From NCBI GenBank assembly GCA_031555145.1, contig JAVBUR010000096.1, positions 6,393 through 70,392 on the forward strand: a stretch of 64,000 nucleotides of DNA, given 5' to 3'. A program made the position numbers and the translations under genes. The number at the start of each line of letters is the position of its first letter. Within the stretch, counting starts at the first letter, position 1. This document shows positions 16,197 to 24,895 of this stretch, in pieces. The notes under the pieces were generated by a model. That model was not told the DNA's origin. It ran no database searches and was given only the letters and a program-made list of their open reading frames with translations. The DNA comes from JAJDIA01 sp031555145. Its GTDB lineage: Bacteria; Bacteroidota; Bacteroidia; Bacteroidales; Tannerellaceae.

Positions 16197-16202
16197 AAAA
16201 GA

Positions 16203-16230
16203 TAATGACGTTCCGAAACGAACGTCATTA
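16203..16230. repeat. Perfect 11-bp inverted repeat related to the gmd-fcl spacer
   Basis: TAATGACGTTC (16203-16213) and GAACGTCATTA (16220-16230) flank a CGAAAC loop; CGTTTGTT follows. The TGACGTTCGT-type core matches the repeats at 4631-4665. No T tract follows on either side, so a simple terminator is not evident. Confidence 0.6.
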
Positions 16231-16280
16231 CGTTTGTTGAAGAACGAGGGTGTATAGGCGTTAATAATACGTTTTTCTAC

Positions 16281-16360
16281 GATTTTTACGAATTAGGAAT
16301 CGATTTTTACGAATGAGCAATCATTCGCCGGAACATTTCCTGGCATTGCGGGTTTAGTGG
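16281..16360 (+). promoter_or_regulatory. Upstream control element of the first GLUG gene pair
   Basis: Two 21-bp tandem direct repeats occupy 16281-16301 and 16302-16322, each starting GATTTTTACGAAT and ending AATC, with two differences. GGGTTTAGTGG follows at 16350-16360, 44 bases before the ATG at 16405. The same parts, in the same order and with the same 44-base distance, precede the second pair at 30973-31052. Direct repeats of 21-bp period are typical of LytTR response-regulator sites; this is an inference. No TAnnTTTG box was found. Confidence 0.6.
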
Positions 16361-16404
16361 GATATTACGAAACATAAAAACTTACTAAATAACGCATTGT
16401 GCAC

Positions 16405-19320
16405 ATGAAACATTACGTACGGAATTTGTTCACCTTCCTTATGCTCTTAGCCTGTCTGTTGATGGCCGGATGCAATGATGAGAAACCCGAACTCCCGGAA
16501 CCGGAACCCGCTCCGGGCGAGATCACGCTGACCGAGTTTGAACTTCCCCTGAACCTGGGTTTGGATAAGATACAGGCGCATTCGCTTATCCTGCGCATCA
16601 TGGATAAGGAGACTGATCGTATTTTCGAACTCGAAACCAGTTTTGCCCGTTTCAGTTCTTTCCTGCGGTTCCGATTGGAAGCGGGTTTGCCTGATGGCCA
16701 ATTCATGTTGCTCAATGCCCTTTGCCAGCCCAATAATGGTGATGAAGCCTATGAGGTTGGTATGGGTATGTCGATAGCGATCACCAAGGGCGGCTTCGCC
16801 GTGACCAGTACCTATAGCCCAGACCTGGGCTTCGCCGGCAGCGGAACAGAGAAAGACCCATACGTGATCTCGTCTATCGACCATTTACTGACACTAAGGA
16901 AGTGGATGACAAAAGACATCGCGCCCAACTTTGCCGAAAAGTTCTTCCGTCAGCAAGTGGATATCGACGTGGCGGCAGAGTGCATCATGTCGTGGGAACC
17001 GATCGCTCCGCACACCAACAAACCTTTCTCGGGCGTGTATGACGGCGGCGGAAAGAAAATCACCGGATTAAAGATCAACTATCCCGACAAGACTGTCGCC
17101 GTACCCGGCAGGGGACTCTTCGGCGTGGTTAAGGGTGGTGTAATCCGAAACCTGACCATCGCCAATCCCAAAGTCACGGCAGTGGGCTATTCGGCTGCGC
17201 TGGTGGGACTGGTACTTTCGGAAGGAAGCAAAAGGATTCAGACACAAATACAAAATTGCCATGTCAACGGAGGTACCATCAACGGAAGTGTGGCTATGGG
17301 CGCACTGGTGGGCATGGTGGATCAATCGACGGTGTTACAGCTGATCAACTGTTCGAACAACGCACCGGTCAGCGGATCAGTCGGCGCGGGTGGCCTGGTG
17401 GGTATGGGTGTCTTTAGCTCGACCATCCGGATGGATAGTTGCACCAATAAGGGCGATGTCACAGGTATTATGGACGACTATATTTCCGGCATCGGCGGTC
17501 TGGTTGGCGTAGCCGACACCCTGCTTGTGATCCGCAGTGCGAACTACGGCACCATCGACGCATCCATTGCGGGGATGACAGACGATAATGTCAGAGGGAT
17601 CGGCGGTATTGCCGGCGCATCGGGCGAGAGTCAGTATGGCCTCTGTACCAACGATGGCAAGGTGTCGGGCGGACGCGGTGTGGGCGGTATCCTGGGGTCC
17701 ACGGTAGTCTCCATGGAAACAGCTAAAGAGGATGCCATTTACAACCCTGTGATCATCAGCGGATGTATCAATACGAAAGAGATCTCCGCCGTTAAAATGG
17801 CCGGAGGTATCCTGGGCGAAGCACAGGCGGTGGTGACCACCTGTTACAATACGGCACCGGTAACGGCCAGCGACATACACGCGGGCGGTGTGGTAGGTTT
17901 CACACCTTCGGCACTGATCGACAACAGCCTGAACTCCGGTAAGATCACCGGCAAAGGCTATGTAGGCGGCATTGTGGCAGCTTCTTATATCTGCCGCCTG
18001 ATCGGGGATTACAATTTCGGCGAAGTGAACACCACAGCCGGCGGCGCCGTGATTGGTGGTATCATCGGCCACGCGGGCAACAATACCATGGTCCACTATT
18101 GTGGGAACTACGGACGCATCAAACATACGGGCGGGAGCGGTTCCGCAGGTGGTGTGACGGGTATGCTGGGTAATAACAGCGAGTTTACGTCATTGGATGT
18201 GACTAATATCGTTTTATCGACCGTCGGTATCGCCCTCAGTCCGTTGGGTGTTGCCGGTAGCGCCCGCGACTTCTGCCTGATCTCCCAAATGGCGATCACA
18301 GGCTCGACGAAATTCTCCACCATAGTACTTGCCGCCACCTCCCTGACAACGGTAATGATCACCGCCACCTATATCTATAGTGTGGCAGAAACCTATTATC
18401 CGCAGCTCAATCCCTACAATATCAGCCGCGAGCAAATGGAGAGCGCCTATCTGGCTTTATTGCAAGAGGTAGCCTCGAAGAAGCAGTCGGTATTTACCGC
18501 CGGCCTGACCGGGCAGCCCTCCGAATACGCGTCGCTGAACACACAGGTATCCAATTCGCAAAACGTGTTCTGCCAAAAGCTGACAGAAAATAAATACAGC
18601 CAGCAGATTGCAGGAAACATCAATCAATATTCAGGCGACCGGTCGCAGTTTATTGCCAAGGAGAAAGCCGACCACCAGAAAGCGATGACGATAGCCAACG
18701 GCGTCTTGCTGGGCATCAGCATTGTGTTGCTCTCTCTTTGTGGGGTAGGCGGTGTAGCCGGGCTGGTCATCGCCGGCATAAGCGCGGCGGTAGGCATTGC
18801 CGGCGGCAGTACCAGTATCGCCCAGACTTTGCAGGATTTCGAACTGAATACCTCGGTGATCGAACAGTCGTTCAACCAGGGTACGCTCGATATCACCAAC
18901 GCCGATGTCTATGGCGGCGGTATGGCAGGGCGGATGAACGACTACGGGATTATCCGTAACTGTTTCAATACGGGAAGCCTGCAGAAAAACGGAGCCGACA
19001 AGAGCGCGAAAGATACCCGCCAGGGCGGTATCATCGGTTACCTGGGTGACAAAATCACCGTGGATGCAACCGTCAACTACGCCCTTTGGAGCAGTCATCC
19101 CGCCTATGCTACCACAAAAGGAGGCGCCGTGATCTCCGCTGAAGATCAATGCGAGGTGTATTACGCTGCGGAAAAGACCGACAAAAGCACGAGTGCCTAT
19201 ACAAAGGCCGACCTGAAGAAGCCTGCCACCTTTACGGCTGCCGATTTCCTCAAGATCGCCTATTGGACGCTGGATACGGAAGGCTATCCGGTCCATACCT
19301 CCACCTCCTATTTCGATTAA
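16405..19320 (+). CDS. GLUG-repeat surface lipoprotein with helical membrane-like insert (type A1)
   Basis: 971-residue predicted surface lipoprotein of unknown function. The signal peptide ends LLMAGC and is followed by NDEKPELPEPEP, acidic as in Bacteroidetes surface-export signals. Residues 35-140 form a beta-rich N domain. About thirteen GLUG-type motifs follow (for example GAGGLVGMGV, GIGGLVGVAD, VIGGIIGHAG), indicating a right-handed beta-helix. The helix is interrupted around residues 600-815 by an alpha-rich insert with two hydrophobic segments (about 635-660, and a glycine-rich one about 770-800, GVAGLVIAGISAAVGIAG). Two more GLUG motifs and a C-terminal cap ending YWTLDTEGYPVHTS follow. 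I start at the ATG at 16405, not the GTG at 16399. The type B1 gene begins 28 bases downstream. The type A2 gene at 28043 is collinear with it throughout. Confidence 0.85.
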   Translation: MKHYVRNLFTFLMLLACLLMAGCNDEKPELPEPEPAPGEITLTEFELPLNLGLDKIQAHSLILRIMDKETDRIFELETSFARFSSFLRFRLEAGLPDGQFMLLNALCQPNNGDEAYEVGMGMSIAITKGGFAVTSTYSPDLGFAGSGTEKDPYVISSIDHLLTLRKWMTKDIAPNFAEKFFRQQVDIDVAAECIMSWEPIAPHTNKPFSGVYDGGGKKITGLKINYPDKTVAVPGRGLFGVVKGGVIRNLTIANPKVTAVGYSAALVGLVLSEGSKRIQTQIQNCHVNGGTINGSVAMGALVGMVDQSTVLQLINCSNNAPVSGSVGAGGLVGMGVFSSTIRMDSCTNKGDVTGIMDDYISGIGGLVGVADTLLVIRSANYGTIDASIAGMTDDNVRGIGGIAGASGESQYGLCTNDGKVSGGRGVGGILGSTVVSMETAKEDAIYNPVIISGCINTKEISAVKMAGGILGEAQAVVTTCYNTAPVTASDIHAGGVVGFTPSALIDNSLNSGKITGKGYVGGIVAASYICRLIGDYNFGEVNTTAGGAVIGGIIGHAGNNTMVHYCGNYGRIKHTGGSGSAGGVTGMLGNNSEFTSLDVTNIVLSTVGIALSPLGVAGSARDFCLISQMAITGSTKFSTIVLAATSLTTVMITATYIYSVAETYYPQLNPYNISREQMESAYLALLQEVASKKQSVFTAGLTGQPSEYASLNTQVSNSQNVFCQKLTENKYSQQIAGNINQYSGDRSQFIAKEKADHQKAMTIANGVLLGISIVLLSLCGVGGVAGLVIAGISAAVGIAGGSTSIAQTLQDFELNTSVIEQSFNQGTLDITNADVYGGGMAGRMNDYGIIRNCFNTGSLQKNGADKSAKDTRQGGIIGYLGDKITVDATVNYALWSSHPAYATTKGGAVISAEDQCEVYYAAEKTDKSTSAYTKADLKKPATFTAADFLKIAYWTLDTEGYPVHTSTSYFD

Positions 19321-19348
19321 CCGGTAAATAAATTAAGACATAAAGATA

Positions 19349-22300
19349 ATGAAGAAGCTATTTTTCCTCTTTCTACTCTGTACCCTGTTCGGATGGACCG
19401 GCTGCAGCAACGACGAAGAACATACGTTACGGGAAACAGTGACCGAGGCGGATGGTACCGTCTATACCGTTTTCCATCTAGAAGTAGCGGTCGACCTGGA
19501 CAAACATATCACCGATAAGGATGAGGTCGATCTGCAACTCTTGAACCAGACCGACCAGTCTCTCTGGAATCTGCGCCTCAAACGGGATATGCGCAAAAAG
19601 AACTGCCTGACCATTTATGTCCCCGAAGGCTTCCCCTACCGGGAAGGCGCCTATCAAACCTACCTGGCGAAACGGAACGGCGACGTGTTTACTTTTCCGG
19701 TCGAAGTCGAATGTACCGAACAGGCGCTGACAAAATGCAGCGTAAGTGAACCCGAGCATCAGTATAAAGACTATTTCAAGCCAAAGAAAACGACCGAAGC
19801 ACCGGGAACAGCCACCAATCCCTGGTTGATCAAAAGCAAGAGCGACCTGATCATGCTGCATGTCTGTCTCGTAGACGACAATACCCGGGCCAGGGGGCTG
19901 TATTTCCAGCAGACCGACTCGATCAACCTCGCCTCCAATGAAGGCGGCGGCGGAACGGGCTGGGTGCCGGTGGGATATAACCAAATCGGCTTTTCGGGGC
20001 ATTACGACGGCAATAATAAAGCAATGTCCGGTATGCTGGTGAATGAACAACCGCATGATTGCATCGGCGTATTTTCCATCCTTTGGCCCGATGCTTCCGT
20101 GAAGAACCTGCGGTTGCGCGATTTCCGCATCGACACGAAAGTCACCGGGCGTTCGAGCATCGGCGCCTTGTGTGGCCTGGCATGGAGAGGAGTAGTGATT
20201 GAAAACGTCCACCTGATCGGAGGCACCCTGAGCGGCAAAGATAAGGTGGGTGGTATAGTCGGACTTTTCGGCGGATCGTCGCTCCATAACTGTACGGTTT
20301 CCGGTGTGACGAATATCAACGCGACCAACGAATACGCGGGCGGCATTGCCGGAGCGATGGATCCGACGGTGTCAGCCGCCGTGTCTGATTGCTCCAGCGG
20401 AAGCTCCACGTTGGTCGAAGCCGGAAGCTATGCCGGCGGTATCGTGGGCGCAATCCTGCCTTCGTCAACAGTGTCCTCGATAACGGTGACCGGTTGTATC
20501 AACGGTGCCTACAGGGTCACCGCCACAAACGACTACGCAGGTGGTATCCTCGGCTATGCCAAAGGGAAGATCACCCTGAAAGGTTGCAACAACGACCTGG
20601 ATGTAAACACCAACCAATCGTATGTGTCCTCCCTCATGGGCAACTCGTATGTGGGCGGATTGATCGGGGCACTGCAAGCCGACGGCGGCGAATCCATCCT
20701 ATCGGCTTCCACCAGTTCGGCCTCCATCAAAGCAGGCAAGGAATTTCTCGGCGGATTGATCGGGAAAGTACAGGGGAACGGTTCGTTGACAATCAAAAAC
20801 GTGCTTTGCGGTATCAACGGCAAAACAACCCTGACCGGTAACTACGCCGGCGGGGTGATCGGCGCCACCAGCGTGAATACCCTGATCGAAGCTTCGTTTG
20901 AAAAACTGGATGTGATCAACAACGCCGAAATGGTGGTGACAGGTAATTATGTAGGTGGAGCGGTAGGCTATTCCAGTGCCGAACTGACGCTGCGAAACCT
21001 GCAGTCAACCAGTCCCATTACGGTCATAGGCAGCCATGTAGGCGGTCTGGTAGGCAAAGGCGCGACGGTGATCATCGACGGTGCTTTCGTGAAAGGAGCC
21101 GGTACCACCAAAATATCCGGCAGCAGCATGGTGGGCGGCCTGGTAGGTTCCATCGAGAACGGTTCGCTCACCGTCAGTTCCGCGGCAGGCAGTAAAGACT
21201 ACTTCTCGGGTTTTGTCAACAATAAGGGCGACGACCGGTCGTATTGCGGCGGTGTCCTGGGCTATGCAAAGAACAGTGTGGTCGAACTCACCGGTGTGAC
21301 CGTCACCGGGATGGTCAGCGGCTCAACCAACATCGGCGGACTGATCGGGAAGATCGATAGCGGCAAGAAAACGGTGATCCGCAACTGTGTTGTCGGGATT
21401 GTCGACCCGCAGGGTATCCATACAGGGAATGGCACACACGGGACCAGTTCGGTCGGCGGAATAGCCGGCAGCATCCTTTCTGCAGCGATCAATGTGTCGG
21501 GCTGTATCAACGCGGCACCCGTAAGCTCGACCGTCAAGGAACTGGGCGGTATCGTGGGCTATCTGAAATCGACCACCGCCAAGAATGTGGATGCGCTTGT
21601 CAGTGGCTGCAACAACAGCGGTGCATTGACCGGCAGTGAAGCCGTGGGTGGTATCGTGGGCAGGATCATGGATACGGACACGGATAAGTCCACAGGTTTT
21701 ACCGTAAACTATTGCACCAACACGGGCGCCATCACCGGCAAGTACAGTGTGGGCGGTTGCATTGGTGAGATTGGCGGCAAAGGCTTTACGCGCCTGGATC
21801 AGTTATCCAATAAAGGGGTTATCACCAGCACAGGTGACGGCGCCAACACGAAAGTGAACAATGTGGGCGGTGTACTGGGGCGTGCTCACAGGGGAATGAC
21901 CATCCAATATTGCAATAACCAGGCTACGATCAACGCCAGTAAGAACAAGCATGTCGGCGGTATTGTCGGCCTGATGGATCCGGATAATAGCGAAATTGCC
22001 AATAATGAAACGTTTAATCAGGACTTTGTCGTGTCGTGTTGTTATAATGCCGGCGATATCAACTGCACCAACCTCGAACCGAATGCCGGAGGCATCGTCG
22101 GCATGATGTCAAGTGTACTCACTAAAACAGAAGGCGGCATTTTTAACTGCTACAATACGAAGTTGGTGAGAACGCCCGGTGCCGGAAGTTCGGATACCAA
22201 TGGCGGCATCCTGGGTGAAAAGGAGTATTATGTAAAAGTGAGGAACTGCTATTACTTCGGTCCTGAGATGAGTACGCGCGGTCTTACGAGAACGGCCAAT

Positions 22301-22540
22301 AAGTCGCTGAGCGTAGAAGTGACCAATTCGTTTGTACGTAACTCCGGCAAAAAGGCCGACTATGCCATCATGATAACCGAAGCCGACTTCAAGAAGAAGG
22401 AAACATTCACCGCCAAAGGCTGGAGTTTCGACGACATCGTCAATAAAGACGGCTCCATCACCAAGAGCATCTGGGTCTATAGCGGCAGCTATGCCGGCGA
22501 ACGTCCCGTGCTGCGCTATAACGAAGAAGTCAAGCCATAA
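19349..22540 (+). CDS. GLUG-repeat surface lipoprotein (type B1)
   Basis: 1063-residue predicted surface lipoprotein. The signal peptide ends LFGWTGCSNDEE, with lipidated Cys followed by Ser and acidic residues. Residues 30-130 form an N domain (TVYTVFHLEVAVDLD, MRKKNCLTIYVPEG) shared with type B2. Then about twenty GLUG-type motifs (such as YAGGIVGAIL, HVGGLVGKGA, NIGGLIGKID) span most of the chain, predicting one long beta-helix, with frequent Cys residues in the repeats (GC, NC, CC). The C terminus is IWVYSGSYAGERPVLRYNEE. Unlike type A it has no hydrophobic insert. It lies 28 bases after A1, so A1-B1 is an operon. Function is unknown; adhesion or binding at the cell surface is the plain guess from fold and location. 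Confidence 0.85.
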   Translation: MKKLFFLFLLCTLFGWTGCSNDEEHTLRETVTEADGTVYTVFHLEVAVDLDKHITDKDEVDLQLLNQTDQSLWNLRLKRDMRKKNCLTIYVPEGFPYREGAYQTYLAKRNGDVFTFPVEVECTEQALTKCSVSEPEHQYKDYFKPKKTTEAPGTATNPWLIKSKSDLIMLHVCLVDDNTRARGLYFQQTDSINLASNEGGGGTGWVPVGYNQIGFSGHYDGNNKAMSGMLVNEQPHDCIGVFSILWPDASVKNLRLRDFRIDTKVTGRSSIGALCGLAWRGVVIENVHLIGGTLSGKDKVGGIVGLFGGSSLHNCTVSGVTNINATNEYAGGIAGAMDPTVSAAVSDCSSGSSTLVEAGSYAGGIVGAILPSSTVSSITVTGCINGAYRVTATNDYAGGILGYAKGKITLKGCNNDLDVNTNQSYVSSLMGNSYVGGLIGALQADGGESILSASTSSASIKAGKEFLGGLIGKVQGNGSLTIKNVLCGINGKTTLTGNYAGGVIGATSVNTLIEASFEKLDVINNAEMVVTGNYVGGAVGYSSAELTLRNLQSTSPITVIGSHVGGLVGKGATVIIDGAFVKGAGTTKISGSSMVGGLVGSIENGSLTVSSAAGSKDYFSGFVNNKGDDRSYCGGVLGYAKNSVVELTGVTVTGMVSGSTNIGGLIGKIDSGKKTVIRNCVVGIVDPQGIHTGNGTHGTSSVGGIAGSILSAAINVSGCINAAPVSSTVKELGGIVGYLKSTTAKNVDALVSGCNNSGALTGSEAVGGIVGRIMDTDTDKSTGFTVNYCTNTGAITGKYSVGGCIGEIGGKGFTRLDQLSNKGVITSTGDGANTKVNNVGGVLGRAHRGMTIQYCNNQATINASKNKHVGGIVGLMDPDNSEIANNETFNQDFVVSCCYNAGDINCTNLEPNAGGIVGMMSSVLTKTEGGIFNCYNTKLVRTPGAGSSDTNGGILGEKEYYVKVRNCYYFGPEMSTRGLTRTANKSLSVEVTNSFVRNSGKKADYAIMITEADFKKKETFTAKGWSFDDIVNKDGSITKSIWVYSGSYAGERPVLRYNEEVKP

Positions 22541-22553
22541 GGCTGACTTCTTC
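22523..22553. terminator. Hairpin across the stop codon of the B1 gene
   Basis: GAAGAAGTCAAGCC (22523-22536) pairs with GGCTGACTTCTTC (22541-22553), 13 pairs with one bulged base, around an ATAA loop that contains the stop TAA. No T tract follows on either strand, so it may be a 3'-end stabiliser or a bidirectional stop between convergent genes. Confidence 0.5.
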
Positions 22554-22603
22554 GGCTGCCTGCCCTTCGCATTTGACAGGATGTTGAAACGGAAGAGGCG
22601 AGT

Positions 22604-24805
22604 TTACTTCATCCACTTCAGCCGGACGCTGTTCAGCACTACGGAGACGGAACTGAGCGCCATCGCGGCGCTGGCCAGCATGGGGTTCAGCAGTATGCCG
22701 TAGGAGGGATAGAGGATACCGGCGGCAATAGGAATACCGATCAGGTTGTAGATAAACGCCCAGAACAGGTTCTGGCGGATCAGGCGGACGGTTTGCCTTG
22801 ATATATGGATCGCTTCGGGAAGGAGCAGCAGGTCGGACGTCATCAGGGTGACCATCGCCACATCCATGGCTATATCCGTTCCTTTGCCCATGGCGATACT
22901 TACGTCGGCACAAGCCAATGCCTGCGAGTCGTTGATACCGTCGCCCACCATCGCCACCCGGCGGCCTTGCGATTGCAAGACGCGGACATAGTTTTCCTTA
23001 TCCATCGGCAAGACTCCGGCCTGATAACTGTCGATACCCAACGAACCGGCTACGAGTCGGGCCGAATCGGCGTTATCGCCCGTGAGCAGATGCACATCCA
23101 CGCCCTGTGCCTTCAACTGACGTACGGTGGCAAAAGAGGTCGGCTTGATCCGGTCGGCAATGGCCAGCACAGCCAACAAGGTGTTACCCCGTCCGTAATA
23201 GATGATGCTCTTCCCCTGTTGCTGCCAGCCGGCAGCCACCGTAGTCGAAGGAGATACCAGATGCGATTCGAGCAGGCTCTTGTTTCCTACCCAATATTCT
23301 ATGTTATTTACCTGCATGCGCACGCCTTTGCCGGTGAGGCTTTCGAAATGCGAGAGCTGGCACAGCGAAGCCCCTTCGTGCTTCGCCCAGCGCACAATGG
23401 CCGACGCCAGCGGGTGTTCCGACTGCAACTCGGCCGAAAACAGACAGTCCAGCAAGGCCTTATCAGACTCACCGAGCCAACAGACGTCGCTCACCTCGGG
23501 CCGGCCTTCGGTCAGCGTACCTGTTTTGTCGAGTACCACGGTATTGATCTTACATAAGGTTTCCAACGCCTGTGCATCTTTGATCAGGATATGACGGTCG
23601 GCCGCCTTTCCCATGCCCACCATCAGGGCGGTAGGCGTAGCCAGTCCTAAAGCACAGGGACAGGCAATGACCAGCACGCTGACGGCCGAGACCAGCGCAA
23701 ACGAGAACGCTTCCGTTCCTCCGATAAGTAGCCAGACAGTAAACGACAAGACGGCCACTCCGACCACCACCGGCACAAACACCCGGCTGATCCGGTCGAC
23801 AATCCGTTGGATAGGCGCCTTACTGCCCTGCGCATCCTGCACCATCCGGACGATCTGTGCCAGCACTGTCGACGCTCCCACCGCTTGAGCTTCCATCGTG
23901 AAAGCCCCCTGTTGGTTGATCGTGCCGGCAAACAGGCGGTCGCCCGCCGTCTTTTCCACCGGGAAGGGCTCACCGCTGAGCATGCTTTCATCCACCAACG
24001 AACCGCCTTCCAGCAGACATCCATCGACAGGTATCTTTTCGCCGGGACGCACCCGCACCACATCCGTCCGGGTGAGTTGAGCGATGGGCACCTCTTCTTC
24101 CCGCCTGTCGCGCACGCGTCGGGCGGTTTTCGGTTGCAACGCCATCAGTTTCTTAATGGAAGAGGATACATTCCGTTTCGCCCGGTCTTCCATCAGTTTG
24201 CCCAGAAGGACGAAGGCGATAATAATCCCCGAAGCTTCATAATACACATGTGGCTCGATGCCCCGTTCGTAAAAGAAACGGGGATAAACCGTATTCAGCA
24301 AACTGAACAGGAAAGCAATCGACGTGCTCAACGCCACCAACGTATCCATATTGGCACTACCGTGAATGGCATGACGGAAACCGTTCGTATAGAACGAGCG
24401 CCCGAACAACACCATAATGGCCAGCGCCAATGCCATCATCATCCAGTTGGCATACGGCACGTGCATAAACACCATCCCGAGCAACAGCAGGGGTACGGAC
24501 AGCACCCAGGCACCGACCGTATTCAGGCGAAGGCGTTCGTAGCGCTTCCGCTCCATTTCTGCCTGTATATCAGTTGCGTTCTCTTCATCGATCACCAGGT
24601 CGTAGCCCTCCTGCAGCACGGCATGCCGCATCTGTTGGAGGGTGATTTTGCGGGGATCATAACTTACCGACAGCGTAGCCGCGGCAAAGTTGACCGCTGC
24701 CCGCTCTACACCCGGCATCCGCCCGACCGTCTGCTCTACATTCGCAGCACAAACGGCACAGGTCATATCCAACACGGGCAGTATTGTCGTTTTCATCTGT
24801 TTCAT
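22604..24805 (-). CDS. copA: Copper-translocating P-type ATPase
   Basis: Inner-membrane P1B ATPase that exports Cu(I) from the cytoplasm. One N-terminal HMA domain has DMTCAVCAANVEQTVG (metal-binding CxxC). Transmembrane pairs follow, then the actuator SGEPFPVEK, the metal-path motif ACPCALGLATPTAL near residue 380, phosphorylation motif DKTGTLTEG near 420, SEHPLA (the P1B-specific His-Pro), GDNADSARLVAG and GDGINDSQAL near 620. The C terminus has the NLIGIPIAAG and LNPMLASAAMALSSVSVVLNSVRL segments expected for Cu(I) specificity. At 733 residues it is complete. It has its own promoter at 24842-24872 and converges on the B1 gene. It is framed by two GLUG lipoprotein pairs. Confidence 0.96.
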   Translation of the reverse strand: MKQMKTTILPVLDMTCAVCAANVEQTVGRMPGVERAAVNFAAATLSVSYDPRKITLQQMRHAVLQEGYDLVIDEENATDIQAEMERKRYERLRLNTVGAWVLSVPLLLLGMVFMHVPYANWMMMALALAIMVLFGRSFYTNGFRHAIHGSANMDTLVALSTSIAFLFSLLNTVYPRFFYERGIEPHVYYEASGIIIAFVLLGKLMEDRAKRNVSSSIKKLMALQPKTARRVRDRREEEVPIAQLTRTDVVRVRPGEKIPVDGCLLEGGSLVDESMLSGEPFPVEKTAGDRLFAGTINQQGAFTMEAQAVGASTVLAQIVRMVQDAQGSKAPIQRIVDRISRVFVPVVVGVAVLSFTVWLLIGGTEAFSFALVSAVSVLVIACPCALGLATPTALMVGMGKAADRHILIKDAQALETLCKINTVVLDKTGTLTEGRPEVSDVCWLGESDKALLDCLFSAELQSEHPLASAIVRWAKHEGASLCQLSHFESLTGKGVRMQVNNIEYWVGNKSLLESHLVSPSTTVAAGWQQQGKSIIYYGRGNTLLAVLAIADRIKPTSFATVRQLKAQGVDVHLLTGDNADSARLVAGSLGIDSYQAGVLPMDKENYVRVLQSQGRRVAMVGDGINDSQALACADVSIAMGKGTDIAMDVAMVTLMTSDLLLLPEAIHISRQTVRLIRQNLFWAFIYNLIGIPIAAGILYPSYGILLNPMLASAAMALSSVSVVLNSVRLKWMK

Positions 24806-24841
24806 ATTCTGTCATTTTATTCCGGGGAAAAAGATTCGTAT

Positions 24842-24872
24842 CAAAAGTACGCAATCTAATAGAATAACAAAA
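24842..24872 (-). promoter_or_regulatory. Promoter of copA
   Basis: TTTTG (24868-24872), 18 bases, then TACTTTTG (24842-24849) on the minus strand, in the 90-base gap after the B2 gene. CopA is therefore probably expressed independently of the B2-A2 transcript. Confidence 0.65.
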
Positions 24873-24895
24873 GCAGATGACGGGATGTTTGGTGA

